Shown one piece after another: positions 16,971 through 25,872 of a stretch of 64,000 nt of DNA. A program made the translations under genes and the position numbers. Below the pieces are notes generated by a model. That model worked only from the letters and a program-made list of their open reading frames with translations. It searched no databases and was not told the DNA's origin. The stretch comes from Actinomadura viridilutea (lineage in GTDB: Bacteria > Actinomycetota > Actinomycetes > Streptosporangiales > Streptosporangiaceae), in contig PVNI01000024.1 in NCBI GenBank assembly GCA_003001795.1, forward strand, positions 1-64,000. Reading direction: 5' to 3'. The first letter of the stretch is position 1. Each line of letters begins with the position of its first letter.

Positions 16971-17615
16971 TCGAGGCCCGCCGCTTCGCCGATCACCCTG
17001 CAAGCGACCCCCTGATGGGCAAGGAATCGCGCCTGAACGCAGGCACCGCCCGATCCCACTTCCGGGACCGCTGAAATGCCAAGCTGCTAAGCCAAATTAC
17101 CGACGTCCGCAACGACAACGCGGCCACCGACTATTGCGACCACCCTCGCCACCCGGACGAGTCCGCCGAGAATCCATGCCTAGGGCTATAACTGGCGACG
17201 AGGCCTACCGTCGGAGATGACGGCATGCGCTTTCGGTTGAATGCGGTCGACCTGAACGACCTCGTCGTCTTCGGTAAGCCGCCTTGTGGCCAGGATCACG
17301 CACTGCGATGAGCGGCAAGCCCTCGAGTCCACGCAGAGGGAGTCTTCGGCCGCTGTACTGGGCCTTTGTCCTCACCGTGCCGCGCACGTGACACGTGCGG
17401 CCTGCTGGATACGTGCCCTGAAAGGAGCGAATGAGGGGACTGTGACCTTTGAGTGATGACACCCTCAGTAACCTGTCCGGCATGCCCAGTGGCGGTCGGG
17501 TGGTCCGGGCGGTGCCCCCTCTGGTGACCGGCTGAGCCGGAAAGGCGGAGAGGCGCGAATGGGGACGGCCGGCTGCGGAACCCGCCGCCCACATTCCAGA
17601 TGAGAAGGGTTGGTA
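16971..17615. other. Intergenic, no supported gene
   Basis: About 640 bp without a credible coding region. Frames on both strands lack domains, have stop-rich alternatives and no ribosome binding sites. The last 40 bp include AGAAGG at 17603-17608, the binding site for the gene at 17616. No terminator hairpin for the GH5 gene was found by eye. Confidence 0.5.
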
Positions 17616-18971
17616 GTGCGAAGGCTGATGAGATTCGCTTCCGCGGTTCTGGCGGTGTCCCTGGCACTCGCCCCCGTGGCGTCGGCCCAAGCCTCTCCAC
17701 TGAGCGAGCGGCAGTGGTGGTTCGATTCTCGGGCCATCGAGGAGCTGGTCTGGCCGAAGACCAAGGGCGCCGGCGTCACCGTGGCCGTGATCGACAGCGG
17801 TGTGCAGGCCGACCTGCCCGACCTGCGTGACGCCGTGCTTCCCGGAACGGACATGACCGGGGGCGGATCGGACGGTCGCCGGGACACCCAGGACGGCGCG
17901 GGCGATTTCGGCCACGGCACCGCCATGGCCAGTCTGATCGCGTCACGCGGGACCAAGACCGGATTCACCGGGCTCGCGCCGCGCGCCAAGATCCTGCCGA
18001 TCGTCGCGCCCGGCGTCGGCTCCACGACCACGGCGCCCGCCATCCGCTACGCGGCCGATCACGGCGCGAAGGTCATCAGCATTTCGCAAGGGTCGCCCGC
18101 CGGGTCCTATCCCCATCAGTGTCCCCCGGCCGTTCTCGAAGCCGTCAAGCACGCGGCCGAAAAGGACGCGATCGTGGTCGCGGCGGCGGGCAACGAGGGC
18201 GACTCGACCAACGAGCCCTCGTATCCGGCCTCCTGCCCGGGGGGCGTGGCGGTCGGTGCCTTCGACAATCAGGGCCAGGCGTGGGAGCACACCCAGCGGC
18301 AGGATTATGTGACCCTGTCCGCACCTGGCGTCAACATCACGGCGTTGGGGCGTGATGGCCAGATTTGGGTCAACGGGGAGGGAACCGGCCATGCGACCGC
18401 CCTGGCGTCCGGGTGCTTCGCGTTGCTGCGCAGCGCCTTCCCCGACAAGTCGGCGCGGGAGATCGTGCGGCTGGCCGTCAACACCGCCAAGGACTTGGGG
18501 CCGAGCGGCAAGGACGACCAGTTCGGCTATGGTGCGCTGAGCCTGCGCAACGCCCTGTCGCAGTCGGTGCCCGCTGACGCGCCGAACCCCGTGTACGAAC
18601 GCCTGGACAAGGCTCTCGCGCAGAACGCGAACGGCTCCAGCACCACGTCCGCGCCGCAGGCGGCCACGGCCGCGAAGAAGTCCGGCGGCAACGTCATCTA
18701 CGGCGGCGCCGTCTTCCTCCTCGGCGTGGCGATGGTGATCGCCTACCTCTACATGCGGCACTACCACGGGCGTCGCACCCCGCTCCGGCCCCCGCGGCCG
18801 CCCAAGACGCCGACGCCGCCGCCCGGATACGGACCCCCTGGCTCCGGCCCCTCCCACAACGTTCCCCCGCCGCCTCCTGCCGGGGGCTACGCGCCTCCGC
18901 CTCCCTACGGGCATGGGCCGACGCCTGGACCGCAAGGCCCTCCGCCGGGTGGACATCCCCCACAGCGTTGA
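17616..18971 (+). CDS. Mycosin-like subtilase with substituted catalytic serine (pseudoprotease)
   Basis: 451 residues from GTG 17616 (AAGG 8 bp upstream). The order is signal peptide (1-26), S8 subtilase domain (about 45-320), Ala/Ser linker, one membrane helix (about 362-382) and a Pro/Gly-rich cytosolic tail (about 390-451). This is the layout of mycosins, the membrane-anchored proteases of type VII (ESX) secretion. Catalytic Asp60 (VIDSGV), His100 (GHGTAMA) and the AAAGNEGD oxyanion region are present. The serine block, normally G-T-S-x-A, reads GTGHATALASG with Gly258 (codon GGC, 18387-18389) in the serine position. Unless aligned wrongly it cannot be a serine protease. No ESX genes (EccB-E, WXG100) are nearby. 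Confidence 0.85.
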   Translation: MRRLMRFASAVLAVSLALAPVASAQASPLSERQWWFDSRAIEELVWPKTKGAGVTVAVIDSGVQADLPDLRDAVLPGTDMTGGGSDGRRDTQDGAGDFGHGTAMASLIASRGTKTGFTGLAPRAKILPIVAPGVGSTTTAPAIRYAADHGAKVISISQGSPAGSYPHQCPPAVLEAVKHAAEKDAIVVAAAGNEGDSTNEPSYPASCPGGVAVGAFDNQGQAWEHTQRQDYVTLSAPGVNITALGRDGQIWVNGEGTGHATALASGCFALLRSAFPDKSAREIVRLAVNTAKDLGPSGKDDQFGYGALSLRNALSQSVPADAPNPVYERLDKALAQNANGSSTTSAPQAATAAKKSGGNVIYGGAVFLLGVAMVIAYLYMRHYHGRRTPLRPPRPPKTPTPPPGYGPPGSGPSHNVPPPPPAGGYAPPPPYGHGPTPGPQGPPPGGHPPQR

Positions 18972-19147
18972 GCCTGCTGACCGTCGGCGGGGGGTGGCGC
19001 ACACCACGCCTCCAGGCGGGCAAGGTACGACCGTGTGATCCGCCCCGGACGCGTCGCGCATGGATCACTGTGACGCCTTGGACGGGGTAGCCGCCGACCT
19101 GGGCACCGCACCCCGATTCGGGACAGACAGCCCGGCGGCTGTGCGCT

Positions 19148-19177
19148 GCTGCGGCCCGTGTCTTCACGGGCCGCAGC
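19148..19177. terminator. Hairpin terminator between convergent genes
   Basis: GCTGCGGCCCGTG (19148-19160) and CACGGGCCGCAGC (19165-19177) form a perfect 13-bp stem with a TCTT loop. ACGTTTAA follows on the plus strand. It lies between the mycosin-like gene and the convergent gene ending at 19286; the 170 bp upstream of it carry no gene. Confidence 0.8.
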
Positions 19178-19285
19178 ACGTTTAAGGATGAGAGAAATGC
19201 CCCAGTAGGGCCCTGCGATCAGGCGACGGCCGTAGTGAGGGACGTCTCCAACGGCCGTGCGCGGCCCCACGTCCGGTTCCGGGGA

Positions 19286-20299
19286 CTATTGCGTCGACGT
19301 GGTCGCCCATGTCCGTTCGCCGACCGCTCCCGCTCTTCTGCGCCAGAGGCGATCGACCCGGACAGGGATCTTGAGGTCGACTTTGGCGGCCAGCAGGACC
19401 GCCGCGCCGGGCAGGCTCGCCACCAGTGCGAGCACGCCGTACACGACGGCGGAGGCCAAACCCTGCGCCGCCCCCAGACCGGCGGCGCCGAACGCCAGCG
19501 TCGCCACGCCCTCGCGCGGCCCCCAGCCGCCGACGCCCACCGGCAGCCCCATGGCCAGCAGCGCCAGGATCATCGGCGGGAGCAGCTGGGTGACCGGCGC
19601 GGTCGACCCGGCCGTCCGGGCGGCCACCACGAACAGGGCCAGGTAACCGGCCAGCGTCGCCGCCGACAGCAGCGCGACACCCGGCCACGCGCGCCGCGAC
19701 AGCAGTCCGATACGGGCGTCCTCCAGCGTGGTCGCCAGGCCGCGCAGCCAGCGGGACCGGCCCGCGGCCCAGCGCCGCCCGAGCGTGACGGCCAGGACCG
19801 GAACGGCCACCGCGGCCACCGCCATCACCGCCCCGGCGGCCAGGACCGTGCCGTGGAACCGCGCCGGGACCACCGCCGGACGCGTGAGCAGCACCGCCAT
19901 CCCCGCAAGGATGATCACGGCCTGTCCGGCGGCGCGTTCCAGCGCGACCGCGCGCACCCCGCGCCCCACGTCGCCCTCCTGCTTGCCATGCCGCACCGCC
20001 CGGTGCACGTCGCCGAGCATGCCCGCGGGCAGCACCGCGTTCAGGAACTGCGAAAGGTAGTAGTCGCGGACGGCTTCGCCCAGCGGCAGCCGCAGCCCGA
20101 GCCGCCGCGCTATCAGGCACCAGCGCCCCGCGCACAGCACCGTGGTGGCCAGGCCGATTCCCAGCGCCGCCAGCACCGCGTCGACGTCGATCATCCGGAG
20201 TCCGGACACGAACGCGCCGGTGCCCACCTGCCACACCAGCACGCCGAGGATGGCCGGCGCGGCGAGCGTCCGGAACCGCCCCATCTGGAATCGCCTCAT
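19286..20299 (-). CDS. Lysylphosphatidylglycerol-synthase-TM (UPF0104) family membrane protein
   Basis: 337 residues with about 8 membrane helices. It has the features of the flippase-like domain of MprF and UPF0104 proteins: a polar block RDYYLSQFLNAVLPAGMLGD (about residues 79-98) and GLPVGVGGWGPREG (about 253-266). In MprF this domain moves modified lipids across the membrane. No aminoacyl-transferase domain is attached. It starts 3 bp after the methyltransferase stop, so it is the last gene of a leftward operon. It probably exports or flips the lipid-linked product of the cluster. Confidence 0.8.
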   Translation of the reverse strand: MRRFQMGRFRTLAAPAILGVLVWQVGTGAFVSGLRMIDVDAVLAALGIGLATTVLCAGRWCLIARRLGLRLPLGEAVRDYYLSQFLNAVLPAGMLGDVHRAVRHGKQEGDVGRGVRAVALERAAGQAVIILAGMAVLLTRPAVVPARFHGTVLAAGAVMAVAAVAVPVLAVTLGRRWAAGRSRWLRGLATTLEDARIGLLSRRAWPGVALLSAATLAGYLALFVVAARTAGSTAPVTQLLPPMILALLAMGLPVGVGGWGPREGVATLAFGAAGLGAAQGLASAVVYGVLALVASLPGAAVLLAAKVDLKIPVRVDRLWRRRAGAVGERTWATTSTQ

Positions 20300-20302
20300 C
20301 GT

Positions 20303-21184
20303 TCACCCGCCCGCCGGAAGCGCCAGCAGGTCTTCGTGGCCGACGACGGCGTGCAGCTCGCCCGCCGCGCACTGGTCCAGCCGGCGCCGCAGGTAGGGGC
20401 GCGCCGCGAACGCCAGCTCGGGACGCTGCTCGACCGCGTACCGGACCCAGCCGCGCAGCCATTCGGCGGTCAGCGCGGCCTGCTCGGGGCCGAGCCGCCA
20501 CGGGCTGGAGCGGCGGTGCACCGCCATGCCCGCGCGGGTGAACGCCTCGACCGCCGCCTCCACCGCGTCCGGGCCGAGTTTCCGCGCCGTCGTCTGCGGC
20601 AGCGTCACCGGGACAGGCGTTCCCCTCGTGCGGCGCTGATGCGCGTTGAACGCCTCGGCGATCGCGGCGTCGAGCGGGTCGGCCGGGGTCAGTTCGACGC
20701 GGCCGACCACCGTCAGCACCAGCAGCGCCGGGCAGCCCGCCCCGCCGTTCGCCCCGGCGCAGGCGTCCGCGAGCCCGACGACGTCCGGACCGGTGAGCAG
20801 GTCGAGCAGTGCCGAGGCCGTCACCAGGGACGTCCCCTCAAGGTCCGCCGCGCGAAGCCGGGTGATGTCGCGGCGGCGCGTCTCGGCCGTGACGGGGCCG
20901 CCGTCCTGCGCCTTGTCGGGCAGGCGCGCCGCGGCCAGGGCGAGCAGCCTCGGGTCGTGGTCGTAGAGCACCCAGTGCTGCGGGCCGGGAAGGCGTCCGG
21001 CCAGCCAGCGCGCCATGGACCCGGAGCCGCAGCCCAGGTCCCGCACCACCAGCGGCCGCTCGGGCCGTCCGGCCAGGTGCGCGCGCAGCGGGTCGAGCAG
21101 CTCGACGGCGCGGGCGGCCGCGTCGGCGTCCTCGCGCAGGGCCAGCCAGTCGGGGCTGATGGCGCCCGCCACGGTCGCGCTCAC
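20303..21184 (-). CDS. Class I SAM-dependent methyltransferase
   Basis: 293 residues from GTG 21184, which overlaps the stop of the PTPS-like gene by 4 bp. Rossmann motif I is [16 protein letters not shown] (about residues 55-70), followed by an acidic end of beta-2 (LYDHDPRLL) and a motif like TASALLDLL at beta-4. A long C-terminal part from about residue 150 includes [20 protein letters not shown], a block seen in actinobacterial methyltransferases of this cluster type. Tight coupling to the PTPS-like gene implies that the two products act on related intermediates. Acceptor unknown. Confidence 0.83.
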   Translation of the reverse strand: MSATVAGAISPDWLALREDADAAARAVELLDPLRAHLAGRPERPLVVRDLGCGSGSMARWLAGRLPGPQHWVLYDHDPRLLALAAARLPDKAQDGGPVTAETRRRDITRLRAADLEGTSLVTASALLDLLTGPDVVGLADACAGANGGAGCPALLVLTVVGRVELTPADPLDAAIAEAFNAHQRRTRGTPVPVTLPQTTARKLGPDAVEAAVEAFTRAGMAVHRRSSPWRLGPEQAALTAEWLRGWVRYAVEQRPELAFAARPYLRRRLDQCAAGELHAVVGHEDLLALPAGG

Positions 21185-21579
21185 AGCGCCCGCTCGTAGG
21201 TCGCCCACGCGATGTGCGACTCGCGCAGGGTGACGGCGATGCCGGACAGGCCGCGGGCGCCCTCGCCGAGCGCGCCGGCGTGCACGCGCTCGGCCAGCCG
21301 GTCGGCGATCACCTTGGCCAGGAACTCGGTGGAGGTGTTGACGCCGGCGAACTCGGGCTCCTCGTCGAGGTTGCGGTAGTCCAGCGCACCGAGCACCTGC
21401 TTGAGCTCCCGGGTCGCCAGCCCGATGTCCACGACGAGGTTGTCCGCGTCCAGCTCGGCGCGGCGGAACGTGGCGTCCACCACGTACGTCGCGCCGTGCA
21501 GCCGCTGCGCGGGGCCGAAGACCTCGCCGCGGAAGCTGTGCGCGATCATGAAGTGATCACGGACGGTGAGGCTGAACAC
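21181..21579 (-). CDS. 6-pyruvoyltetrahydropterin-synthase (QueD/PTPS) fold protein with altered active site
   Basis: 132 residues from GTG 21579 (AGGCTCCC just upstream). The T-fold pattern is recognisable: His14 in [44 protein letters not shown] and the final LRESHIAW (Glu120). Compared with QueD/PTPS, three key residues differ. The catalytic Cys before L-H-G is Ala24, the second His of the zinc motif H-G-H is Ala30, and the His of the catalytic Asp-His pair is Tyr68 (Asp67 kept). Canonical zinc binding and catalysis are therefore doubtful. It is coupled to a methyltransferase and lies 80 bp after the dehydrogenase gene. Confidence 0.82.
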   Translation of the reverse strand: MFSLTVRDHFMIAHSFRGEVFGPAQRLHGATYVVDATFRRAELDADNLVVDIGLATRELKQVLGALDYRNLDEEPEFAGVNTSTEFLAKVIADRLAERVHAGALGEGARGLSGIAVTLRESHIAWATYERAL

Positions 21580-21659
21580 TGGGAGCCTTTCTGCTCGGTC
21601 GGGTCTCGTGTCGGGCCGGTGGTGCGCGGACCGGGCCGGGTCGCGCCCGGCGCCCCGGG

Positions 21660-22640
21660 TCACGGCTGGTCGTAGACGACCCGGTGGCACAAGGGATGCG
21701 TCCGGCCGGCCGCCAACTGCGGCATCACCGCGGGCAGCTCCGCGAAACCGCACTCGCCGGTGATCAGCGCGTCGTACGCCGGGTCGGCGAGCAGCTCGAG
21801 GGCCAGCCGCATCCGGTCGGCGTGGCTGCGGCGCCCGCGCCGGGCGGGCGCCACCGTGCCCACCTGGCTGCCGCGCACCACCAGCCGCCGCGAGTGGAAC
21901 GCCTCGCCCAGCGGCAGGCTCACCTTGCGGTCGCCGTACCAGCTCAGTTCCAGCACCACGCCCTCTGGTACGAGCAGTTCGAGCGATCGGCTCAATCCCT
22001 CGTCGGTCGCGCTGGCGTGGACGACCAGGTCGCAGTCGCCGAGGGCGTCGTCGGGGGCGGCGAAGTCGACGCCGAGGGCCTCGGCGACCGCGGCGCGGGC
22101 CGGGTCCACGTCGACGAGCTGCACGCGGACGGCCGGGAACCCGGCCAGCACCTTGGCGACGGTGCAGCCGACCATCCCGGCGCCGACGACGGCGATGCGG
22201 TCGCCGAGCATCGGGGCGGCGTCCCACACGGCGTTGACGGCGGTCTCGACCGTCCCGGCCAGCACCGCGCGGGAGGCGGGCACCCCGTCCGGCACCGGCG
22301 TCACCGCCGACGCGGGGACGACGTAGCGCGTCTGGTGCGGGTACAGGCAGAACACGGTGCGGTCGACCAGGTCGGACGGCCCTTCCTCCACGACGCCGAC
22401 GTTCAGATAGCCGTATTTGACCGGCCCGGGGAACTCGCCTTCCTGGAACGGCGCCCGCATCGCCTCATACTGGGAGGCGGGGACGCCGCCGCGGAACACC
22501 AGCGCCTCCGTGCCCCGGCTCACCCCCGAATACAGCGTGCGCACGAGGACCTCGCCCTCGCCCGGCGACCCCACGTCGACGGGGCGGATCTCACCGCTTC
22601 CGGGTGCGTTGAGCCAGAACGCGTGAGCCGTACGTAGCAC
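21660..22640 (-). CDS. MDR-superfamily zinc-type alcohol dehydrogenase-like protein without the usual zinc cysteines
   Basis: 326 residues from GTG 22640, preceded by GGAGGGG; a TTG at 22655 is a poorer option. N-terminal GroES-like half: [20 protein letters not shown], in which the usual zinc Cys is replaced by Ser. The Rossmann half has [19 protein letters not shown] (about residues 150-168) and an Asp-ended beta-2 (LVDVDPARA). The catalytic zinc ligands and the four-Cys structural loop are absent. It is most like BchC-type dehydrogenases annotated as zinc-binding alcohol dehydrogenase. It is first in the leftward operon and divergent from the CDP-alcohol phosphotransferase. Confidence 0.8.
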   Translation of the reverse strand: MLRTAHAFWLNAPGSGEIRPVDVGSPGEGEVLVRTLYSGVSRGTEALVFRGGVPASQYEAMRAPFQEGEFPGPVKYGYLNVGVVEEGPSDLVDRTVFCLYPHQTRYVVPASAVTPVPDGVPASRAVLAGTVETAVNAVWDAAPMLGDRIAVVGAGMVGCTVAKVLAGFPAVRVQLVDVDPARAAVAEALGVDFAAPDDALGDCDLVVHASATDEGLSRSLELLVPEGVVLELSWYGDRKVSLPLGEAFHSRRLVVRGSQVGTVAPARRGRRSHADRMRLALELLADPAYDALITGECGFAELPAVMPQLAAGRTHPLCHRVVYDQP

Positions 22641-22708
22641 TAGCGACCCCTCCAATCCGGATGGGTCATCGTACGCGGTGATCCCACGCCGCTAGGGGGA
22701 GGCTAAAC
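22641..22708. promoter_or_regulatory. Divergent promoter region of the PTPS-fold cluster
   Basis: Only 68 bp separate the starts of the dehydrogenase (leftward) and the CDP-alcohol phosphotransferase (rightward). GGAGGGG for the left gene and GGGGGAGG for the right gene occupy its two ends. The promoters must overlap, so the two arms are probably expressed together. Confidence 0.5.
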
Positions 22709-23524
22709 GTGGGCACGGAAATCATCAGCCGACCGCACCAGGGCCCCGTCGTTGGGGCGGTCGCGCAGGTCGGCTTGCTGGCGACGTTGACGGCGACGAC
22801 CGGTCTCGGCGCCGTCGGATGGCTGGTCGGGGTGGCGCACGCCCTGGCCGTCTGCGTGGCGCTCGACATCGGGCTGCGCCGCCGCGGCGGGACGTCAGGG
22901 CTGGGCCCCGCGGACCGGGTCACGCTGGCCAGGATGACACTGGCCGGGGGAGTGGCGGCCCTCGTCGTCGACACCGTCGTCCGCGCTCCGGCGCCGACCG
23001 CGGTGCTGGTCGGGCTCGCCGCCGTGGCGCTGGTGCTCGACGCCGTCGACGGCAAGGTCGCCCGCCGCACCGGGACCGTGTCCGCCCTCGGCGCGCGGTT
23101 CGACATGGAGGCCGACGCGTTCCTCATCCTGGCGCTGAGCGTCCACGTCGCCGGGTCGCTGGGACCGTGGGTGCTGACGATCGGTCTCATGCGCTACGTC
23201 TTCTTCGCGGCCGGTCGTCCGCTGCCGTGGCTGAACGCGCCGCTGCCGCCGAGCATGGCCCGCAAGACCGTGGCGGCGGCGCAGGGCGTCGTCCTGGTCG
23301 TGGCGACCGCGGACGTGCTGCCCCGTCCGGCGGCGGCCGTCCTGGTCGGCGCGGCCCTGGCCGGGCTGACATGGTCGTTCGGCCGCGACGTCGCCTGGCT
23401 GTACCGGAACCGCCGGGTCGAGGCGCCGGTGCGCACGCGCGTGCACTACCGGCTCATCACGCCCGTGGTGGAGCGTCCCGCTGCGCCGGTGAAGCAGCCG
23501 CATCCCGCGGGGACACGCGGCTAG
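22709..23524 (+). CDS. CDP-alcohol phosphatidyltransferase family membrane enzyme
   Basis: 271 residues from GTG 22709. The full CDP-alcohol phosphotransferase signature is visible: DAVDGKVAR (D-x2-D-G-x2-A-R), eight residues, then GARFDMEAD (G-x3-D-x3-D). All four aspartates and the glycines are present. About 6-7 membrane helices surround it. The enzyme transfers a phospho-alcohol from CDP-alcohol to an alcohol acceptor at the membrane, as in phospholipid head-group synthesis. It is divergent from the dehydrogenase/PTPS-like operon, which suggests a lipid-linked end product. Substrates cannot be inferred. Confidence 0.9.
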   Translation: MGTEIISRPHQGPVVGAVAQVGLLATLTATTGLGAVGWLVGVAHALAVCVALDIGLRRRGGTSGLGPADRVTLARMTLAGGVAALVVDTVVRAPAPTAVLVGLAAVALVLDAVDGKVARRTGTVSALGARFDMEADAFLILALSVHVAGSLGPWVLTIGLMRYVFFAAGRPLPWLNAPLPPSMARKTVAAAQGVVLVVATADVLPRPAAAVLVGAALAGLTWSFGRDVAWLYRNRRVEAPVRTRVHYRLITPVVERPAAPVKQPHPAGTRG

Positions 23525-23540
23525 CGACGAGGCGACGACA

Positions 23541-23583
23541 CGTCGAAGGGGCCGTCCTGCGGCGGGGGACGGCCCCTTCGACG
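23541..23583. terminator. Bidirectional 17-bp hairpin terminator
   Basis: CGTCGAAGGGGCCGTCC (23541-23557) pairs perfectly with GGACGGCCCCTTCGACG (23567-23583) around a 9-nt loop. It lies between the convergent phosphotransferase and exporter genes. Confidence 0.95.
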
Positions 23584-23605
23584 TTGACGGGTCCGTTGAC
23601 GAGAG

Positions 23606-25195
23606 TTACAGGGCGGCGGGCTCGGCGACCGGGCGGTCTTCGCCGGTGCGCCGATCGGACGGGGCGGCGCCGCGCAGCGGCGTCTCGCGGATGAACCAGG
23701 CGGTGACGAACGCCAGCGCGGCGAACCCGGCGGCCCACAGGAACACGTTGTGCACGCCCGCGGTGACCGCGTGCTCGACGGTGTCCCGCACGTTGGCGGG
23801 CAGATGCTTGAGCAGCGCAGGGGTGAGCTGGCCGCCGCCGTTGGACAGCGCCTCGCCCGCCCGCTCGCCGAGCCGGTCGGTGAGCGAGCCGGTCAGCCGG
23901 TGGCTGTAGACGGCGCCGAGGATCGACACGCCGAGCGACCCGCCGATCGTCCTGAACAGGGTGGCGGCGCCGCTGGCCGCGCCCATGTCGCTCATCGGCA
24001 CGCTGTTCTGGGCGATGAGCATCGTGTTCTGCATGAGGAACCCCATGCCGACGCCTAGCACCACCATGAACAGCGCCGCGGTGAGCCGCGTGGAGTCGAC
24101 GGTGAGCCCGGACAGCAGCAGCATGCCCACGGCCATGACCAGCCCGCCCGCGATCGGGTAGACGCGGTAGCGCCCGGTGCGCGTCACCAGTTGCCCGACG
24201 ACCAGGGCCGTCACCAGCATGCCGAGCATGAGCGGCAGCAGGAGCAGACCGCTGTTGGTGGCCGAGGCGCCCTGCACCAGCTGCTGGTACTGAGGCAGGA
24301 ACGTCACCGCGCCGAACATGGCGAAACCGACCAGGAAGCCCAGCACGGAGGCCAGGGAGAAGTTGCGGTTCCGGAACAGCCGCAGCGGCAGGATCGGGTC
24401 GGCGGCCCGCATCTCCCACAGCACGAACAGCGCCAGCGTCACGGCGGTCGCCGCGCCCAGCCCGATGATCACACCGGACCCCCAGGCGTACTCGGTGCCG
24501 CCCCAGCTGGTCATCAGCGACAGGCACACGATGGACGCGGTCAGCAGGGCGGCGCCGACGTAGTCGATGCGGGACGCGCCGCGCGGACGCTTGGGCAGGT
24601 GCATGGTGAGCGCGGTGACGACCAGCGCCGCGCCGCCGAGCGGCAGGTTCACGTAGAAGGCCCAGCGCCAGTTCAGATGGTCGGTGACGAAGCCGCCGAG
24701 CAGCGGCCCGCCGATCATCGCCAGCGGCGCCACCGCCGCCATCAGCCCCTGGTAGCGGCCGCGCTCCCGGGGCGGCACGAGGTCGCCGATGATGGCCATC
24801 GCGCCGACCATCAGACCGCCCGCGCCCAGCCCCTGGACGCCGCGGAACGCGATCAGCTGCCCCATGCTCTGCGCCGTCCCGGCCAGCGCCGAACCGAGCA
24901 GGAACAGCGCGATCGACGCCATGAACATGCCCTTGCGGCCGTAGATGTCGCCGAGCTTGCCCCAGATCGGGGTGGCCGCGGCGGTCGCCAGCGTGTACGC
25001 GGTGACCACCCACGACAGGTGCGCCAGTCCGCCCAGCTCGCCGACGATCGTGGGCATGGCGGTGCCGACGACCATGTTGTCGAGCATCGCCAGCAGCATG
25101 CCGATCATCAGTCCGCTCAGCACCGTGCAGACCTGGCGCCGGCTCAGCGGCGCCGGCGGCGCATCGTCCGGCGCGCCCGTGGTCGAACGTGACAT
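23606..25195 (-). CDS. DHA2-family (EmrB/QacA) multidrug exporter
   Basis: 529 residues with 14 predicted membrane helices. Family motifs include MLDNMVVGTAMPTI in helix 1, WVVTAYTLATAAATPIWGKL then GDIYGRK (motif A), and GVQGLGAGGLMVGAM with RERGRYQG. These proton antiporters expel hydrophobic cations and antibiotics. ATG 25195 is chosen for the GTGAGGG upstream; the frame opens four codons earlier. It is divergent from a TetR gene, with a large dyad in between, the usual arrangement of a substrate-inducible efflux pump. Confidence 0.92.
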   Translation of the reverse strand: MSRSTTGAPDDAPPAPLSRRQVCTVLSGLMIGMLLAMLDNMVVGTAMPTIVGELGGLAHLSWVVTAYTLATAAATPIWGKLGDIYGRKGMFMASIALFLLGSALAGTAQSMGQLIAFRGVQGLGAGGLMVGAMAIIGDLVPPRERGRYQGLMAAVAPLAMIGGPLLGGFVTDHLNWRWAFYVNLPLGGAALVVTALTMHLPKRPRGASRIDYVGAALLTASIVCLSLMTSWGGTEYAWGSGVIIGLGAATAVTLALFVLWEMRAADPILPLRLFRNRNFSLASVLGFLVGFAMFGAVTFLPQYQQLVQGASATNSGLLLLPLMLGMLVTALVVGQLVTRTGRYRVYPIAGGLVMAVGMLLLSGLTVDSTRLTAALFMVVLGVGMGFLMQNTMLIAQNSVPMSDMGAASGAATLFRTIGGSLGVSILGAVYSHRLTGSLTDRLGERAGEALSNGGGQLTPALLKHLPANVRDTVEHAVTAGVHNVFLWAAGFAALAFVTAWFIRETPLRGAAPSDRRTGEDRPVAEPAAL

Positions 25196-25225
25196 CTGTG
25201 CCCTCACCTTCGCAGCGCCGGGAAC

Positions 25226-25299
25226 ACTTACCTGCCGCCCGGCTAGTTTTGTGGTGCCTGCCGTACGGTACGTGCGAACTAGCCGGGCGTCAAGTAAGT
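25226..25299. promoter_or_regulatory. 74-bp dyad in the exporter/TetR divergent promoter
   Basis: CGCCCGGCTAGTT (25236-25248) is the exact reverse complement of AACTAGCCGGGCG (25277-25289). Outside it ACTTAC (25226-25231) matches GTAAGT (25294-25299) about the same centre (25262.5). Two copies of one composite half-site thus face each other, each close to one gene start, and CCGTACGG at 25261-25268 lies near the centre. It probably binds the TetR protein at both promoters. Confidence 0.75.
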
Positions 25300-25317
25300 T
25301 TGGGGCGGGAGGGTGCC

Positions 25318-25872
25318 ATGGCCAGACGACGCGGCGACACCCGCGAGCAGATCCGCGAGGTCGCCCTGAAGCTGTTCGCCGAGCAGGGCTACGAGAAGAC
25401 CTCGCTGCGCGAGATCGCCGAGCGGCTCGGCGTCACCAAGGCGGCGCTGTACTACCACTTCAAAACGAAAGAGGACATCGTCACCAGCCTCTTCGACGAC
25501 TTCAAGACCGAGGTCGACGAGCTGTTCGCCTGGGCGCGCGAGCAGTCGGTCACCCCCGAGATGCGGCGCGAGTTCATCCGCCGCTACGCCGAGATCATCC
25601 AGGGGACCGGCGGCACCCTGATGCGGTTCATGCAGGAGAACGGACCGGCCGTGCGGCACCTGAAGGCCGGCGACGACATGCGCAAGCGCTTCCAGGCGCT
25701 CGCCGACGTCCTGGTCGACAAGGACGCGAGCCTTCCCGACCAGATCCGCGCCCGGCTGTCCATCTTCAGTCTGCACATGACCCTGTTCATCAGGGATGCG
25801 ATCGACGCCGACGACGAGGCCGTCCAGGCCGCCGCGCTGGAGGTCGCGCTGGACCTGCTGCCGACCGGCTGA
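25318..25872 (+). CDS. TetR-family regulator of the divergent exporter
   Basis: 184 residues from ATG 25318, preceded by GGGAGGG. The HTH is textbook: IREVALKLFAEQGYEKTSLR, then EIAERLGVTKAALYYHFKTK. The C-terminal ligand domain is mostly helical with acidic linkers. The dyad at 25226-25299 extends to 19 bp before its start, so autoregulation together with control of the DHA2 pump is likely. Confidence 0.92.
   Translation: MARRRGDTREQIREVALKLFAEQGYEKTSLREIAERLGVTKAALYYHFKTKEDIVTSLFDDFKTEVDELFAWAREQSVTPEMRREFIRRYAEIIQGTGGTLMRFMQENGPAVRHLKAGDDMRKRFQALADVLVDKDASLPDQIRARLSIFSLHMTLFIRDAIDADDEAVQAAALEVALDLLPTG

Noticed and set aside
15012-17003. 663-codon minus-strand frame opposite the GH5 gene
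   Set aside because: Shadow of the GH5 coding region, whose catalytic glutamates and signal peptide are on the plus strand.
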